64,000 nt of DNA from Candidatus Zixiibacteriota bacterium (GCA_022614805.1 JAKEHY010000019.1:43918-107917), one strand, 5' to 3'. Counted from the first letter of the stretch, positions 1 to 9,083 are shown. Numbers and translations: made by a program. The notes: generated from the letters alone by a model not told the origin.

Positions 1-1
1 G

Positions 2-259
2 CTTTTGCTTCTGGAATCCTCCGACTGGCAGTTTTTGATTTCGACTTTTTCCGCAAGGGATTATGCCGAAATGAGATTTGCCGAACATTGGGAGAAGTTT
101 AACCGGCTGGCGGGGATGGCGGATAAAATTTCGACGGGGGGAAAATTGGAGGAAGGGGAGAAAAATTATTTGAAGGATTGTGAGGAATCGGACCGGTTAT
201 TTACGGATTTTTCGGTGAAGTCGTTTTGGCCGTTGGAGTATTCGGTTGGGGGAATATAG
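2..259 (+). CDS. C-terminal end of a GH57/DUF1957-type glycoside hydrolase (5' truncated by window edge)
   Basis: The frame is open to the left edge, so only the last 85 or so residues are visible. The segment starting LLLESSDWQFLISTFSARDY, followed by an aromatic and acidic helix (RFAEHWEKFNRL), resembles the helical C-terminus of DUF1957/GH57 alpha-glucan branching enzymes. These carry a similar 'SSDW..(I/L)..' helix and an 'EH...FNRL' helix. No catalytic residues are in view. If correct, the product is a cytoplasmic glycogen-type branching enzyme. The family call rests on this short resemblance alone. Confidence 0.5.
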   Translation, partial: LLLLESSDWQFLISTFSARDYAEMRFAEHWEKFNRLAGMADKISTGGKLEEGEKNYLKDCEESDRLFTDFSVKSFWPLEYSVGGI

Positions 260-748
260 CCACACCCCATCATCCCCAACCTAGGGCAGGTTGTATCCCG
301 ACGAGTCGGGATAGTGAACCGGCCCCTTACGAAACAAATACGGGCGGGCACGGATTCAGCTACGCTCACCGCAGGCAAGACCCGCCCTACAAAAACAACT
401 CCTCACCCTCAATCCCTCTCCACAAAGTGGAGAGGGAGGTGGGCGGTTCACGAACCGCCCCTACAGAAACACTTGGATTGGGCCTAAAAAGCGGGAGCCG
501 CCTTCAGTTAGGCTGAAGGCGGCTCGATTGCAGAGTTCCGGACCCTCGTCCGGAACTTAGGGCAGGTTATTCCCAGACACAGCTATCTGGGAGGCTCTTG
601 GTAGAAGGGACTTGACCCTTGAGAAGAGCCAGGCATCCCTCCTGTGTGTTCCATAGAAGGCCAAAGGTTCGGTCGACCCGATTTTGACCTTCATTTATTA
701 TAACCCTGTCGGAGTGGAAAAGTTCCCACTGAAATAGATGCGTATCCT
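260..748. repeat. Intergenic region rich in short inverted repeats
   Basis: No convincing gene lies here. Visible hairpins: CCCTCTCCAC/GTGGAGAGGG at 414-423/427-436; GGGCGGTT/AACCGCCC at 441-448/453-460 with loop CACG and tail CTAC; a 13-bp stem at 495-507/513-525; GTTCCGGA/TCCGGAAC at 535-542/549-556. They resemble repeats between other genes of this window. None is followed by a clear T-run, so they are described as repeats rather than terminators. Confidence 0.7.
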
Positions 749-2527
749 TCATAGTGCCAACGAGATGGTTACGCCCCAGTTGAAGGGGTCTTTGGGGGGG
801 GCGGCGTTCCAATCCCCGGCGGAATGGCTGCCGTCGGTTACATATTTCACGGCGTAGCTGCCGGGGGGTAGTACAACGATGTCGTCAAAGAGCCGGTTTT
901 TGGAAGCACCGCCGGCGGGCAGCGTGTTGCGCCAGGTCATCTCCCAGACCGTGCGGCCGGTCTGGTTGTTTTCTATCCAAGCGTAGTCGTACATTTCGTC
1001 CCGGCTGCCTTCGCCGATGGCGTAGACGTGCAGGGAGGTGGTTTTGGTCAGGCGGATACGCTGCTCCCGCTCGTCGTCATCCCGAACACCGACCATCTTC
1101 ACCAAAATCTCTTTCGATTCAATCTCCTCGTTGTATGGACGGACCGCCTTGGGGTCGAAACTGCCGGGGACGCCGGCGACGACGATGCCCCAGTGGTCCT
1201 GGTCATAGGGAGGGGTGGAGTTCCATTCCCCAAAGGCGTGGGAACCATCCGTGACGTAGCGCACCAGGTATTTCCCGCGCCCAAAGTGGACAATGCCGTC
1301 GAACATCCGGTTTTTGTCGGCGCCGCCGGCCGGTTCCGTGTTGGCGCGGGTCATCTCCCAAACCCGCTCTCCCGTGGCGGCGTTTTCCATGTAGCCGTAG
1401 TCGGCGAAGAAATTATCTCCCTCGGAATACTCGCCGACGGCGTAAATCCGCAAATCCATCGGCTTGTCCAAAATGAAGCCGGAGGAGAGCAGTTCGTTGT
1501 CCCGCACGCGGAGGAATTGAACCACGACCGGCTCTTTGGCCGGCTCCACCGGAACGATTTTTTTCTGCCCCGGCTCGGCGATAAGGGAAATCCCCCAGAA
1601 TTCCGGGTCGTACGGGGGCGGGGAGTTCCAGCGGCCGAAAGTGTGGGAGTCGTCGGTGAAATAGACCAGCTGGTAATCCCCGGCCGGAAGGGTTAGTTTG
1701 CCGAAATACCGGCGGTTCTTTTCCGCTCCGCCGGCATGGTCGGAACGGGAATAGGCAAGCTCCCAGATTTTTTTGCGGCTGCGCATATCCTGAATGTAGC
1801 CGCCGTCGGCGGGCTGGTCGTAGGATTCCGGGTTTTCTCCGAGGCAGTAAATGGTGAGCGCGGCCGGAAGGGAAAGCTTGAAATTCAAACTTTTGAAGCT
1901 GGAGTTGCGTGGCTGGGTGATGGAAAGGGCGACTTTGGCTTCCAAGGGGTCGGCCGCCAGCGGACGGAAGAGGTTTTTCCCGGCCGTGACCGAAAGGAAA
2001 AGTTTTCTCCTGTCTTTTTCGGAATAATATTTGTCCGTGTTGCCGAAGAAGCGTTTGAGCCCTTCAAAAAAGCCGTGGTCGTTCCAGTCGGAGTTGAAGT
2101 AATAGAACTGATCCTTTCCGATGCCGCAGTAGTAATAAAGGGCGTACTCGCCCGCGGGCAGGTTGACTTTGGCGTCCACTTTGGCCGTCCCCTTTTTACC
2201 CCAGAATTTGCCGGGACGCAGCTCGCGCGCCATCGACCAGACCGGCTTTCTGGTTTCCAAGTCGAGAATCCAGCCGTAGGCCAAGGCGTAGTCCTGGAAG
2301 CCGTCCCAATCGTCCCAGTCATCCCGGTCGTAATCCGGCTTGATTCCCATTCCCGAAACCGTGACGGTAAGGGGCTGGCTGGTTTGGAACCGCTCCACTC
2401 GCAACTCGCCGGGGCCGAAGTCGTTCCAGTTGACGATGGGGATTTGTTGCGCCTCGGATAAAACGAAGGAAAAAAGGAGGTTTATCAGGATGCTAAGGAT
2501 TAAGGACAGAATACGCCACAGGCTCAT
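749..2527 (-). CDS. Exported protein with four tandem 'DGSH...WN..PP....WG' repeats, unknown function
   Basis: This 592-residue protein begins with a signal peptide (about residues 1-27, ending SEAQ). Four related modules of about 115-130 residues follow. The last three share an aromatic 'ENxxTGxxVWEMT' strand, 'PAGGAxKNRxFD', 'GxYxVxYVTDGSH', and a closing 'WNxxPPxDxxxWG'. The first module (about residues 30-165) is more divergent and contains an Asp/Trp-rich stretch. The even repeat length suggests stacked beta-sandwich domains outside the inner membrane. I do not recognise a named family. It stands alone between repeat-rich spacers, with no obvious operon partner. Confidence 0.8.
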   Translation of the reverse strand: MSLWRILSLILSILINLLFSFVLSEAQQIPIVNWNDFGPGELRVERFQTSQPLTVTVSGMGIKPDYDRDDWDDWDGFQDYALAYGWILDLETRKPVWSMARELRPGKFWGKKGTAKVDAKVNLPAGEYALYYYCGIGKDQFYYFNSDWNDHGFFEGLKRFFGNTDKYYSEKDRRKLFLSVTAGKNLFRPLAADPLEAKVALSITQPRNSSFKSLNFKLSLPAALTIYCLGENPESYDQPADGGYIQDMRSRKKIWELAYSRSDHAGGAEKNRRYFGKLTLPAGDYQLVYFTDDSHTFGRWNSPPPYDPEFWGISLIAEPGQKKIVPVEPAKEPVVVQFLRVRDNELLSSGFILDKPMDLRIYAVGEYSEGDNFFADYGYMENAATGERVWEMTRANTEPAGGADKNRMFDGIVHFGRGKYLVRYVTDGSHAFGEWNSTPPYDQDHWGIVVAGVPGSFDPKAVRPYNEEIESKEILVKMVGVRDDDEREQRIRLTKTTSLHVYAIGEGSRDEMYDYAWIENNQTGRTVWEMTWRNTLPAGGASKNRLFDDIVVLPPGSYAVKYVTDGSHSAGDWNAAPPKDPFNWGVTISLAL

Positions 2528-2903
2528 CAGTTTTTGATACGCCTTTTTGGGGGGTTAAGTTTCAGGTTTGTTGGGGGTTAAGCGCCGGACTGAAGTCCGG
2601 CCTACGGAGGCATTATTCAAACACCCCCAAAATCAACTCCGAATGAAACGGTGGAGGTCTGAAGACCTCCGTTACGCAAAACCCTGATGCATAATGAAAA
2701 GCCGGACTGAAGTCCGGCCTACGGGAAATTGTCGAGAAAACATTTATGGAAACCTCACCCCTGACACCACTCCGTAAAACGGAGAGGGGAAAAAGCAAGC
2801 ACAGGTTACCCTTCGGCTGCGCTCTGGGCAGGCAAAAACCAACCTGCGCTACGGCATTTTCCCGACACTGAAGTGTCGGCTACCATCGAAACATCTAAAG
2901 GAG
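2528..2903. repeat. Intergenic cluster of TGAA-loop hairpins with CTAC-like tails
   Basis: Four hairpins share one design: CCGGAC-TGAA-GTCCGG then CCTACGG at 2585-2607 and again at 2702-2724; GGAGGTC-TGAA-GACCTCC then GTTACG at 2653-2676; CCGACAC-TGAA-GTGTCGG then CTACC at 2862-2884. Stem bases differ between copies but pairing is kept, and the TGAA loop is constant. A degenerate CTCTCC-type repeat lies at about 2755-2795. No gene is supported here. Confidence 0.75.
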
Positions 2904-4256
2904 TTAAAAGTCCGTTTTGCCGCTGAAGGTGAATTCCCGGATGCGCAGGGCGGGGACGTGGATGCCGCCCAAGGCGTCCCACCAGGTGTTCACCAACTTC
3001 CGCTCGCGGGAGAGCTCCACGACGTTGGAAAAGGCTTTTACCATACTTTCGGTAAAGCGCAGGTTTTTGACCCCGTGCTTGATTTGGCCTTCTTCCACCA
3101 GAAAGACGCCGTCCCGGGTCATTCCGGTCATCGTCGCCTGGGGCGGGTCTAAAAAGCCGTTCAAGTAATGGAAGCGGGTAACCAGAAACCCGCGGGCGAC
3201 GTTTTTGACCATTTTGGAAAGCCCGACCGGGCCGGCTTTCATTCCGATATGCAAGGGAACGGCCCCCTGCGCCGAAGCATCCGGCGTCAAGGCGTGACCG
3301 GTTGATTTCTTCCCCTCCTTGGCTCCGGTCAAAGTATCGTACACCACCCCCTTGGCAACCCCCTTATCGACCATCGTCACTTTTCTTTTGGCCGTCCCCT
3401 CGAAATCAAAGGGGAACGGCAGGGCTTCGGCGTCGGTGGCGTCGTCGTAGATGGTGACGTTTGGCCCGAAAAGCTGCTGGCCGATTCTTCCCGCCAGACA
3501 GGAGGATTTTTCCTGAAAGGCGACCGAGCCGAAGGAGACGAAGCTCAACCATTCGAACAAATTCCCGACCGCGACCGGCTCCAGAACGACTTCGTATTTT
3601 CCCGGCGGAATTTCTTGGGGATGATGGGCGGCGAGGCATTTTTCTATGGAGGTTTCCGCCAGTAGGTCGAAGTCCAGTTTCCTTGTGTTTTGGGCCAGCC
3701 CTTCGGCGTAGCCGGAGGAATCGTCCGACATGGTGATTAGATTGATGGAGGCGATGGTCTGGGGCTGGTAGGCCCGGACGCCGTTGCTGTTCAAGACCGC
3801 CAGTTCCCCCTCGCCTGTTTTCAGAGAGCCATAGGCTTGCAGGTTATGTTTGGCCGCTTTTTCAAAAATCTTTTTAAGCACCGCCGCCCGTTCCTTCGGA
3901 CCGAAGGCGGCCGTGGCTTTGTAGTAGGAGGTCAGTTTCGGGTATTTTTGCTTTCCAGGCAGACCGTTAAAATGAAGCGTTTCCCGCTGATGGCGGGCGA
4001 TTTCCAAAGCGGCGTTCAAGGCCCGCGAGAGTTCCCCTTTTTCGAAGGTATTGGTGGAAGCCACCCCGATTTTTTTCCCCAGCGCCACGCGGAAATAAAC
4101 TCTGGAATTACTCTCGGCCACGTTCTGGTGGATAATCGAGTTGGCGTAGCGGGTCAAACCGGAGTTGGAACCTACGTAAACCGCTTCAGCCTGGTCGGCC
4201 CCTGATTTTTTCAAAAGCGGCTCGAGCAAAGAAAAAATTTTCTCCCTGCCGGTCAT
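2904..4256 (-). CDS. tldE: TldE/PmbA-family protein (non-catalytic partner of TldD)
   Basis: This 450-residue protein has the TldD/PmbA fold. Its N-terminal region contains 'AEAVYVGSNSGLTRYANS', matching the 'x-R-x-A-x-(N/S)' region of PmbA proteins. The C-terminal region matches PmbA (about residues 345-410, with FLVTRFHYLNGFLDP and MTGMTRDGVFLVE). It lacks the HExxxH motif found in its neighbour, as is usual for TldE. In E. coli, TldD and TldE form a heterodimeric metalloprotease that matures microcin B17 and processes other unfolded peptides. The start overlaps the tldD stop by 4 bp (ATGA), indicating translational coupling and a two-gene operon. Confidence 0.88.
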   Translation of the reverse strand: MTGREKIFSLLEPLLKKSGADQAEAVYVGSNSGLTRYANSIIHQNVAESNSRVYFRVALGKKIGVASTNTFEKGELSRALNAALEIARHQRETLHFNGLPGKQKYPKLTSYYKATAAFGPKERAAVLKKIFEKAAKHNLQAYGSLKTGEGELAVLNSNGVRAYQPQTIASINLITMSDDSSGYAEGLAQNTRKLDFDLLAETSIEKCLAAHHPQEIPPGKYEVVLEPVAVGNLFEWLSFVSFGSVAFQEKSSCLAGRIGQQLFGPNVTIYDDATDAEALPFPFDFEGTAKRKVTMVDKGVAKGVVYDTLTGAKEGKKSTGHALTPDASAQGAVPLHIGMKAGPVGLSKMVKNVARGFLVTRFHYLNGFLDPPQATMTGMTRDGVFLVEEGQIKHGVKNLRFTESMVKAFSNVVELSRERKLVNTWWDALGGIHVPALRIREFTFSGKTDF

Positions 4257-5695
4257 CGCGACGCTCCTACCGTGACGCCTCGAAAGCGGGCCGGGGAGGC
4301 GCCGTGAGCCACGTGGGCGGTTTGAATCGGCTCCCCCTTGCCGCAGTTGGGCACGCCCCAGACGTGCCAGTGCTTTTCATTCGTGACCGCATCGCAGGAG
4401 TTCCAGAACTCCGGCGTGATGCCGGTGTAAACCGGATTGCGGTAGAGACCTCCCAGCTTGCCATCCTTGATTTCCCAGGCCGCCTCGCAACCGAACTGGA
4501 AGTTCAGCCGGCGGTCGTCAATCGACCAGCTTTTGTTGGTGTCGATTAAAAGCCCTTCCTTCGTGTCGGCAATCAAATCCGCGAGCTCCCATTCCCCCGG
4601 AAGCAGGTTGATGTTGGTCATCCGAATCAAAGGAATCCGGTTCCAGCCGTCGGCCCGCATGGTGCCGTTGGAGGCGGCGCCGATGACGGGAGCGGTCTCG
4701 CGCGAGGTGAGATAGCCGACGAAAAGCCCCCCGCGAATGATGTCGGAGCGCTGGGCCTTCACTCCTTCGTCGTCATAGCCGAAACTTCCCAACCCCCCCG
4801 GCGTGGTAGCGTCGGCAACGATGTTGACCTTGCCGGAACCGTAGCGCAGCTTACCGAGCTTATCCAGGGTCATAAAACTGCCCCCCGCCAGGGAAATTTC
4901 GGTACCCAGAACCCGGTCCAGCTCGATGGGATGGCCGCAGGATTCGTGCACCTGCAGGGCCATCTGCGACCCGGTGATAATCACATCTTTTTTTCCGGCC
5001 GGACAGTCCGGGGCCGAAAGCAGAGCCACGGCTTCATTGCGAACCCGCTCGGCGTTTCCCAACAAATCCATCTCTTCGATGAACTCCCAGCCGCGGGTGG
5101 CGAAATCGCCGCCGTGGGAGTTCGGGTAGCTGCGGCGCTGGAGGTTTCCCTCTTCCGCAGCCGTGGCGGTGTAGCCGGCGCCGGATTCGATGATTTTCTG
5201 CTCGATGACCGAGCCCTCGGTTGAGACAAACAGCTTTTCCGTGTTGTAAAAGTTCATCGCCGCTTCGGCCACGACAATTTTGGGATGCTTTTTCAGAACG
5301 TCGCAGCAGGAAACCAAAAGGTCAATTTTATCATCCAGCGACACGGAAAACGGGTCTTGCTTCACGACCGTAACGAACCGGTCCCGGTACGGCTGCACCG
5401 GAGCCAGGCGGACTTTTTCCCTGGCGACCGTGGCCGAGGCGCGGGCAATTTCCAAGGCCCGATTGGCGGTCTTTTTCAACTCTCCCTCCGAAAGTTTGGA
5501 ACTGGAAGCAAATCCCCAGCCGCCGCCGATTAGAACCCGGATGCCGAAACCGGCATCCTGCTGGCGGGAGAGCGACTCCACCTTGCCGTCTTTGACCACG
5601 ATGGCCTCCGTCTGGGCGCGGATGAAGCGGGCGTCGGCGTAGTCCGCTTTTTTGGACTTCAGATATTTGATTACTCCCAATAATTCTTCCTTCAC
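4253..5695 (-). CDS. tldD: TldD zinc metalloprotease
   Basis: This 480-residue protein carries the TldD zinc motif HExxxH at residues 250-255 (VHESCGHPIELDRVLG). It also has the typical downstream GGLGSFGYDDEG segment and a C-terminal 'GVPNCGKGEP' region. TldD supplies the catalytic site of the TldD/TldE heterodimer, a cytoplasmic protease acting on unstructured peptides. Its stop overlaps the start of the tldE gene downstream. Length and motif spacing are normal, so the pair is probably functional. No peptide substrate or microcin gene is seen nearby. Confidence 0.92.
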   Translation of the reverse strand: MKEELLGVIKYLKSKKADYADARFIRAQTEAIVVKDGKVESLSRQQDAGFGIRVLIGGGWGFASSSKLSEGELKKTANRALEIARASATVAREKVRLAPVQPYRDRFVTVVKQDPFSVSLDDKIDLLVSCCDVLKKHPKIVVAEAAMNFYNTEKLFVSTEGSVIEQKIIESGAGYTATAAEEGNLQRRSYPNSHGGDFATRGWEFIEEMDLLGNAERVRNEAVALLSAPDCPAGKKDVIITGSQMALQVHESCGHPIELDRVLGTEISLAGGSFMTLDKLGKLRYGSGKVNIVADATTPGGLGSFGYDDEGVKAQRSDIIRGGLFVGYLTSRETAPVIGAASNGTMRADGWNRIPLIRMTNINLLPGEWELADLIADTKEGLLIDTNKSWSIDDRRLNFQFGCEAAWEIKDGKLGGLYRNPVYTGITPEFWNSCDAVTNEKHWHVWGVPNCGKGEPIQTAHVAHGASPARFRGVTVGASR

Positions 5696-5819
5696 TTTTC
5701 CTCCCCTTTTTCAAAGGGTTTTCTGCCGCCGGGGCCAGGCCCGGCAGACGGTTAAGCGCCCAATTTAGACCGGCTTTTGGATATAGTCAAGATTAACTCC
5801 ATAAACGGCCCGTCGATGA

Positions 5820-5885
5820 CCCCACCCTAGGCCTCCGCTAAAGCGAAGGCCTCCTCCCTCCCCTCAAGGGGAGGGAAAGAAAGAC
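5820..5885. repeat. Intergenic inverted repeats
   Basis: The 5696-5927 spacer holds two adjacent inverted repeats. One is AGGCCT...AGGCCT around 'ccgctaaagcgaagg' (about 5828-5851), and the other is CTCCCCTCAAGGGGAG followed by GGAAAG. The same CCTCCCCT-NN-AGGGGAGG type recurs at about 7965-7990, 10815-10835 and 23435-23455. Confidence 0.6.
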
Positions 5886-5927
5886 AGAAATTAAAGATCC
5901 GAGATTGGAGATTAGAAGAAAGACCGT

Positions 5928-6836
5928 TTATACAGATGCCAATTCTTGGCGATGTTTCAAGACATCCTCGATGCCGGCGTAGCGGCATTTCCAGCTGGCG
6001 GTGCGGACGCCATTTTTCAGAGCGGTCGAAAGGCTTTTTCCTTTGAGGATGGCAGAAATAAATCCGGCGGCAAAAAAATCACCCGCCCCCGTCTGTTCCG
6101 GCCGCTTCACCTTTGGGGCCGGATAGGAAAGGGTCTGGACGGCACCATCCCTATAGGCCAAAACGGCTCCTTTTTCGGCCAGGGTGACGATTATTCCTCT
6201 CCATCCTTTGCTTTTCCACCGGCGGCAAAAGCGAAGGAGGTTTTTCCGGTTGAAGGCCATCGCCGCCACCAGTTCCCATTCCTGTCGGTTCATTTGAACA
6301 TAATCGGCATTCAAAAATACATCCCAATCCTTAGGCACCCGCGGAAAGCGCTCTCCATTCTTTTTTATCCCCAAAAGCAACGAATGAATATCTACGTAAA
6401 CCAGGCCGGCAAAATTTTCCCGCAGCTTTCGAAATTGTTTCGGTGAAACTTCCCAGCCGGAGATGAAATTGAACAGGAGGGCATCCGCCCGCAAAGCCGG
6501 CTTCAGGTCCGGCCAAGCAAATTCCGGGACAGGGTGTTTGAGAATCTCTCTTTTTTCTCCGTTGGGCAGGTAAAAGAGGTTAACCCGATTGCCTGGTCGT
6601 TTCAGCTTCCGCGTGTTATCCCAATGGATGTTTTTCAAGCTTTGCGAGAGACTTTTTACACGGGGCCAGACATTAGTCCCCAAAAAAGCAACCGGGCGGA
6701 TTTTTGAATCGGGCAAGAGAAGGGAGAGCGCCGTCAGGTTGTATAAAATTCCCCCGTAGGAATGTCTTGTTGCTCCTTGATGGACGATGAAATCCTCGTT
6801 GATGGAGCCCAAAACGGCGATTTTAAGCGGTGCCAA
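5928..6836 (-). CDS. PfkB-family carbohydrate/nucleoside kinase
   Basis: This 302-residue protein opens with the ribokinase-fold segment 'KIAVLGSINEDFIV' and a Gly pair in the sugar-binding region (YGGILYN). It ends with the PfkB signature TGAGDFFAAGF at about residues 249-259, whose Asp is the catalytic base. The substrate cannot be told from sequence. The TTG start (6834-6836) follows GGAAGAG and overlaps the end of the upstream heptosyltransferase gene by 14 bp. That coupling hints at a sugar-phosphate role in envelope or heptose metabolism. A TTG start and slightly short length are the only oddities. Confidence 0.82.
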   Translation of the reverse strand: MAPLKIAVLGSINEDFIVHQGATRHSYGGILYNLTALSLLLPDSKIRPVAFLGTNVWPRVKSLSQSLKNIHWDNTRKLKRPGNRVNLFYLPNGEKREILKHPVPEFAWPDLKPALRADALLFNFISGWEVSPKQFRKLRENFAGLVYVDIHSLLLGIKKNGERFPRVPKDWDVFLNADYVQMNRQEWELVAAMAFNRKNLLRFCRRWKSKGWRGIIVTLAEKGAVLAYRDGAVQTLSYPAPKVKRPEQTGAGDFFAAGFISAILKGKSLSTALKNGVRTASWKCRYAGIEDVLKHRQELASV

Positions 6837-7893
6837 CCGGCTCTTCCGTTCTTTTCAGCCAATGCTCAACGGCCTGCCGGACTTCGTCAACATTGATTAA
6901 ATCCATACATTCGAGCGGGTGGTCTTTTCGGCGGCAGGTATTTCTGTAACAGGGAGAACAGAATATTTTTTTGAACAAAACCGTCTTTTTATCCGTCCAG
7001 GGGGCGATTTCGTCCGGGTCCCCCGCCCCTGCCAGGATGACGACCGGCACTCCGGCAGCGGCCGCCAGATGGCCGGCGCCGGAATCGTTCCCCAAAAACA
7101 GTCGGCTTTTTTGGAACACAAAGAAGAGTTCGGAAAGTGAGGTTTCACCAGATAGATTAAGCGGCGAGACACCCGAAAGTTCCGCCACTTGGTCGCAAGT
7201 CGGGCGGTCGTGGGGGGCACCAACCAGAACCACTTTAACTTGTCTTTCCCGAACCAGCCGTTGAACAATTTCTGCGTATCGTTTCGAAAACCAGCGTTTG
7301 GAGAGCCCTACCGAACCGGCCGCGACGGCCACCAAGCTCCCGAAACCGCCGATTTTTCTTAAAAGGTTCTCCTTTTTTTCATCCGCGAGCGGCCGGGGCC
7401 ACACGTTTAGAGCCGGAACGGACAATTTTTTTCCAGCGAAATGCTCCAGAAGCTGAAGGTAAAATTTAACCCGGTGCGGCCGTTCCCCGTCGAGCGGATA
7501 GGGCAGGGATTTGGTCAGAAAAATTTTGCGGCCTTCGGCGAAGTAGCCGAGCCGATGGGGAATGCCCGCCAGCCGGAACATCAGAGCGGAAGAGAAGGAA
7601 TGGGGAAAGCAGACGGCCAAATCAAACTTTTTCCTTCTCAAATTTCCCGCTACGCGGAAAACATGGGAAACTTTGGCCGGGCCCGAAACTTTTGGCAAGG
7701 GGATTACTTCATCCGCAAAAGGATAGGAAGTAAAAAGTTCGGCCAGTTGCTCCCGAACGAGAATCGTGACCGGGGCGTTCGGAAAAATCTGATGCAGCGC
7801 CTGCAGGGCCGGGGTGGCCATTACGGCGTCTCCCAGCCAGTTGGGAAGCCGGACGGCGATGCGGTTTACGTTCGTTGCATCCACGGATTGCAT
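6823..7893 (-). CDS. waaF: GT9-family ADP-heptose:LPS heptosyltransferase
   Basis: This protein of 356 residues (from ATG at 7893; a TTG lies 9 nt further upstream) has two Rossmann halves. The N-terminal signature is RLPNWLGDAVMATPAL, as in WaaF. The C-terminal half has 'LFLGNDSGAGHLAAAAGVP', the GT9 nucleotide-sugar site. The enzyme would transfer heptose from ADP-heptose to the LPS inner core at the cytoplasmic face of the inner membrane. A Cys-containing tail (CSPCYRNTC) near the C-terminus is typical of the WaaF subgroup. The gene sits with an LpxL-like acyltransferase and a PfkB kinase, consistent with LPS assembly. Confidence 0.87.
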   Translation of the reverse strand: MQSVDATNVNRIAVRLPNWLGDAVMATPALQALHQIFPNAPVTILVREQLAELFTSYPFADEVIPLPKVSGPAKVSHVFRVAGNLRRKKFDLAVCFPHSFSSALMFRLAGIPHRLGYFAEGRKIFLTKSLPYPLDGERPHRVKFYLQLLEHFAGKKLSVPALNVWPRPLADEKKENLLRKIGGFGSLVAVAAGSVGLSKRWFSKRYAEIVQRLVRERQVKVVLVGAPHDRPTCDQVAELSGVSPLNLSGETSLSELFFVFQKSRLFLGNDSGAGHLAAAAGVPVVILAGAGDPDEIAPWTDKKTVLFKKIFCSPCYRNTCRRKDHPLECMDLINVDEVRQAVEHWLKRTEEPVGTA

Positions 7894-7947
7894 TCCAAAC
7901 AAGAAACTAAACTCCGTCCGGTTTGAAAAGCAAAAGGTTTTTGCCGT

Positions 7948-7994
7948 GTCAACCCCACCCTTAATCCCTCCCCTACAGGGGAGGGGAAAAACAA
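7948..7994. repeat. CCCTCCCCT inverted repeat between waaF and acyltransferase genes
   Basis: A palindromic stretch of CCCTCCCCT, a short spacer, and AGGGGAGGGG is preceded by 'accccaccctt'. It matches the repeat type at 5850-5880, 10815-10835 and 23440-23460. The A/T-rich flank could let it act as a weak terminator, but the wide reuse of the unit argues for a dispersed repeat. Confidence 0.6.
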
Positions 7995-8007
7995 GATTAA
8001 GAAAAAA

Positions 8008-8949
8008 CTAAAGTTGGGAAGCTTGAGGCAAACGGGCTGCAACTTCAGGGGTTTTCAGGGCACCGGTTTTATAATCAATCAGGTTTTTCCATTTGCGGTG
8101 CATCCAGAGGTAGTGGTGGGGGTGCCGGCGGACGAGCTGTTCAAGACAGGAGGTGTAGGTCTGGGTCAAGCGGAAAATTTCCTCCTCCCGGTCGGCGGAG
8201 GGATTTGGCCAGAGGGCCGGAAAAATCACCGGCTTGTATTTCCACGGCCCGATTCGAACCAAAAAGCCGACAATTATGGGGGCTTGCAGCCGGACGGCAA
8301 AGGCGGCCGGGCCTTTGGAAACGGTGGTAGGCAGGCCCATGAAATCGACCACGATGCCGTCTTCGCCCACGTATTGGTCGGATACAAAAGCCACCAGCCG
8401 GCCCTCCGAAAGCGAACGCACCACCGAGCGGGTGGCCACACCGGTTTTGATAATGCCAACCCCCTGCCGCATCCGGTTTTTGTCAATCCATCGGTCAACC
8501 AATGGATTGCGCTGTTCCTTGACCACCACATCCAGCGGGAAACCGGATTGGCGGATAAAGGCACCTATGAGTTCCCAATTGCCGAAATGGCCGGTTACTA
8601 ACACAACCCCCTTTCCTGCTTGGGCCGCTTTCCGCAGGTGCTCGATATCCTCCCCGTTGAACCGGGATTCGAAAAAGTTTTTATCGAGCCGCCGGAAGCG
8701 GGCGAATTCGGCCATTGTCAGCCCGACGTTTTCGAACGCGGCTTTAGCCACTTTTGAATCCAGCTTTGCCAGGCTCAAATTGGTTTCTGCAACCCTGCGG
8801 CGAAAGGGAGCAAGATGGTAGTATATGCGCCCGAGCTTGCAATCGAGCCATGAAGCCATCCGCTCCGGTAAAAAAGCCAAAAACAGGCCGAAGCCAGCGA
8901 GAAGAAGATATTCAAAAAAATATTCCACCCTTCGAACTTTATTACTCAC
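8008..8949 (-). CDS. LpxL/HtrB-type lipid A (Kdo2-lipid IVA) acyltransferase
   Basis: This 313-residue protein belongs to the lysophospholipid acyltransferase superfamily, LpxL/HtrB branch. It has a membrane segment at about residues 10-30 and the catalytic HX4E motif HFGNWE at residues 121-126. Further motifs include 'DQYVGEDGIVVDFMG' and a C-terminal WMHRKWKN, the usual 'W.H.RW' tail. It would add a secondary acyl chain to lipid A at the inner membrane. The GTG start (8947-8949) follows GGTGGA. Acyl-chain specificity cannot be read from the sequence. Confidence 0.87.
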   Translation of the reverse strand: MSNKVRRVEYFFEYLLLAGFGLFLAFLPERMASWLDCKLGRIYYHLAPFRRRVAETNLSLAKLDSKVAKAAFENVGLTMAEFARFRRLDKNFFESRFNGEDIEHLRKAAQAGKGVVLVTGHFGNWELIGAFIRQSGFPLDVVVKEQRNPLVDRWIDKNRMRQGVGIIKTGVATRSVVRSLSEGRLVAFVSDQYVGEDGIVVDFMGLPTTVSKGPAAFAVRLQAPIIVGFLVRIGPWKYKPVIFPALWPNPSADREEEIFRLTQTYTSCLEQLVRRHPHHYLWMHRKWKNLIDYKTGALKTPEVAARLPQASQL

Positions 8950-9032
8950 TTTCCACCAGTCTCATACGGCTCCGAGCGTTGTAAGAAAGCAAAGCCAAGA
9001 TTCAAAAACAAGCAATTTGACATCAATTCACC

Positions 9033-9060
9033 TTGACAACCCTTTGGTCGCCTCTATCTT
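9033..9060 (+). promoter_or_regulatory. Candidate sigma-70 promoter for the first FG-GAP gene
   Basis: TTGACA at 9033-9038 is followed after 16 nt by TATCTT at 9055-9060. It stands 24 nt before the start codon of the gene at 9084, which has AGGAGG at 9071-9076. A second TTGACA at 9017-9022 has no good partner. The prediction is by eye only. Confidence 0.4.
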
Positions 9061-9083
9061 GAAGGAGAAAAGGAGGAAAAATT

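Noticed and set aside
567..812. Open frame of 81 codons on the minus strand in the first spacer
   Set aside because: It starts with TTG inside the neighbouring repeat-protein gene, has no ribosome binding site, and shows no recognisable fold.
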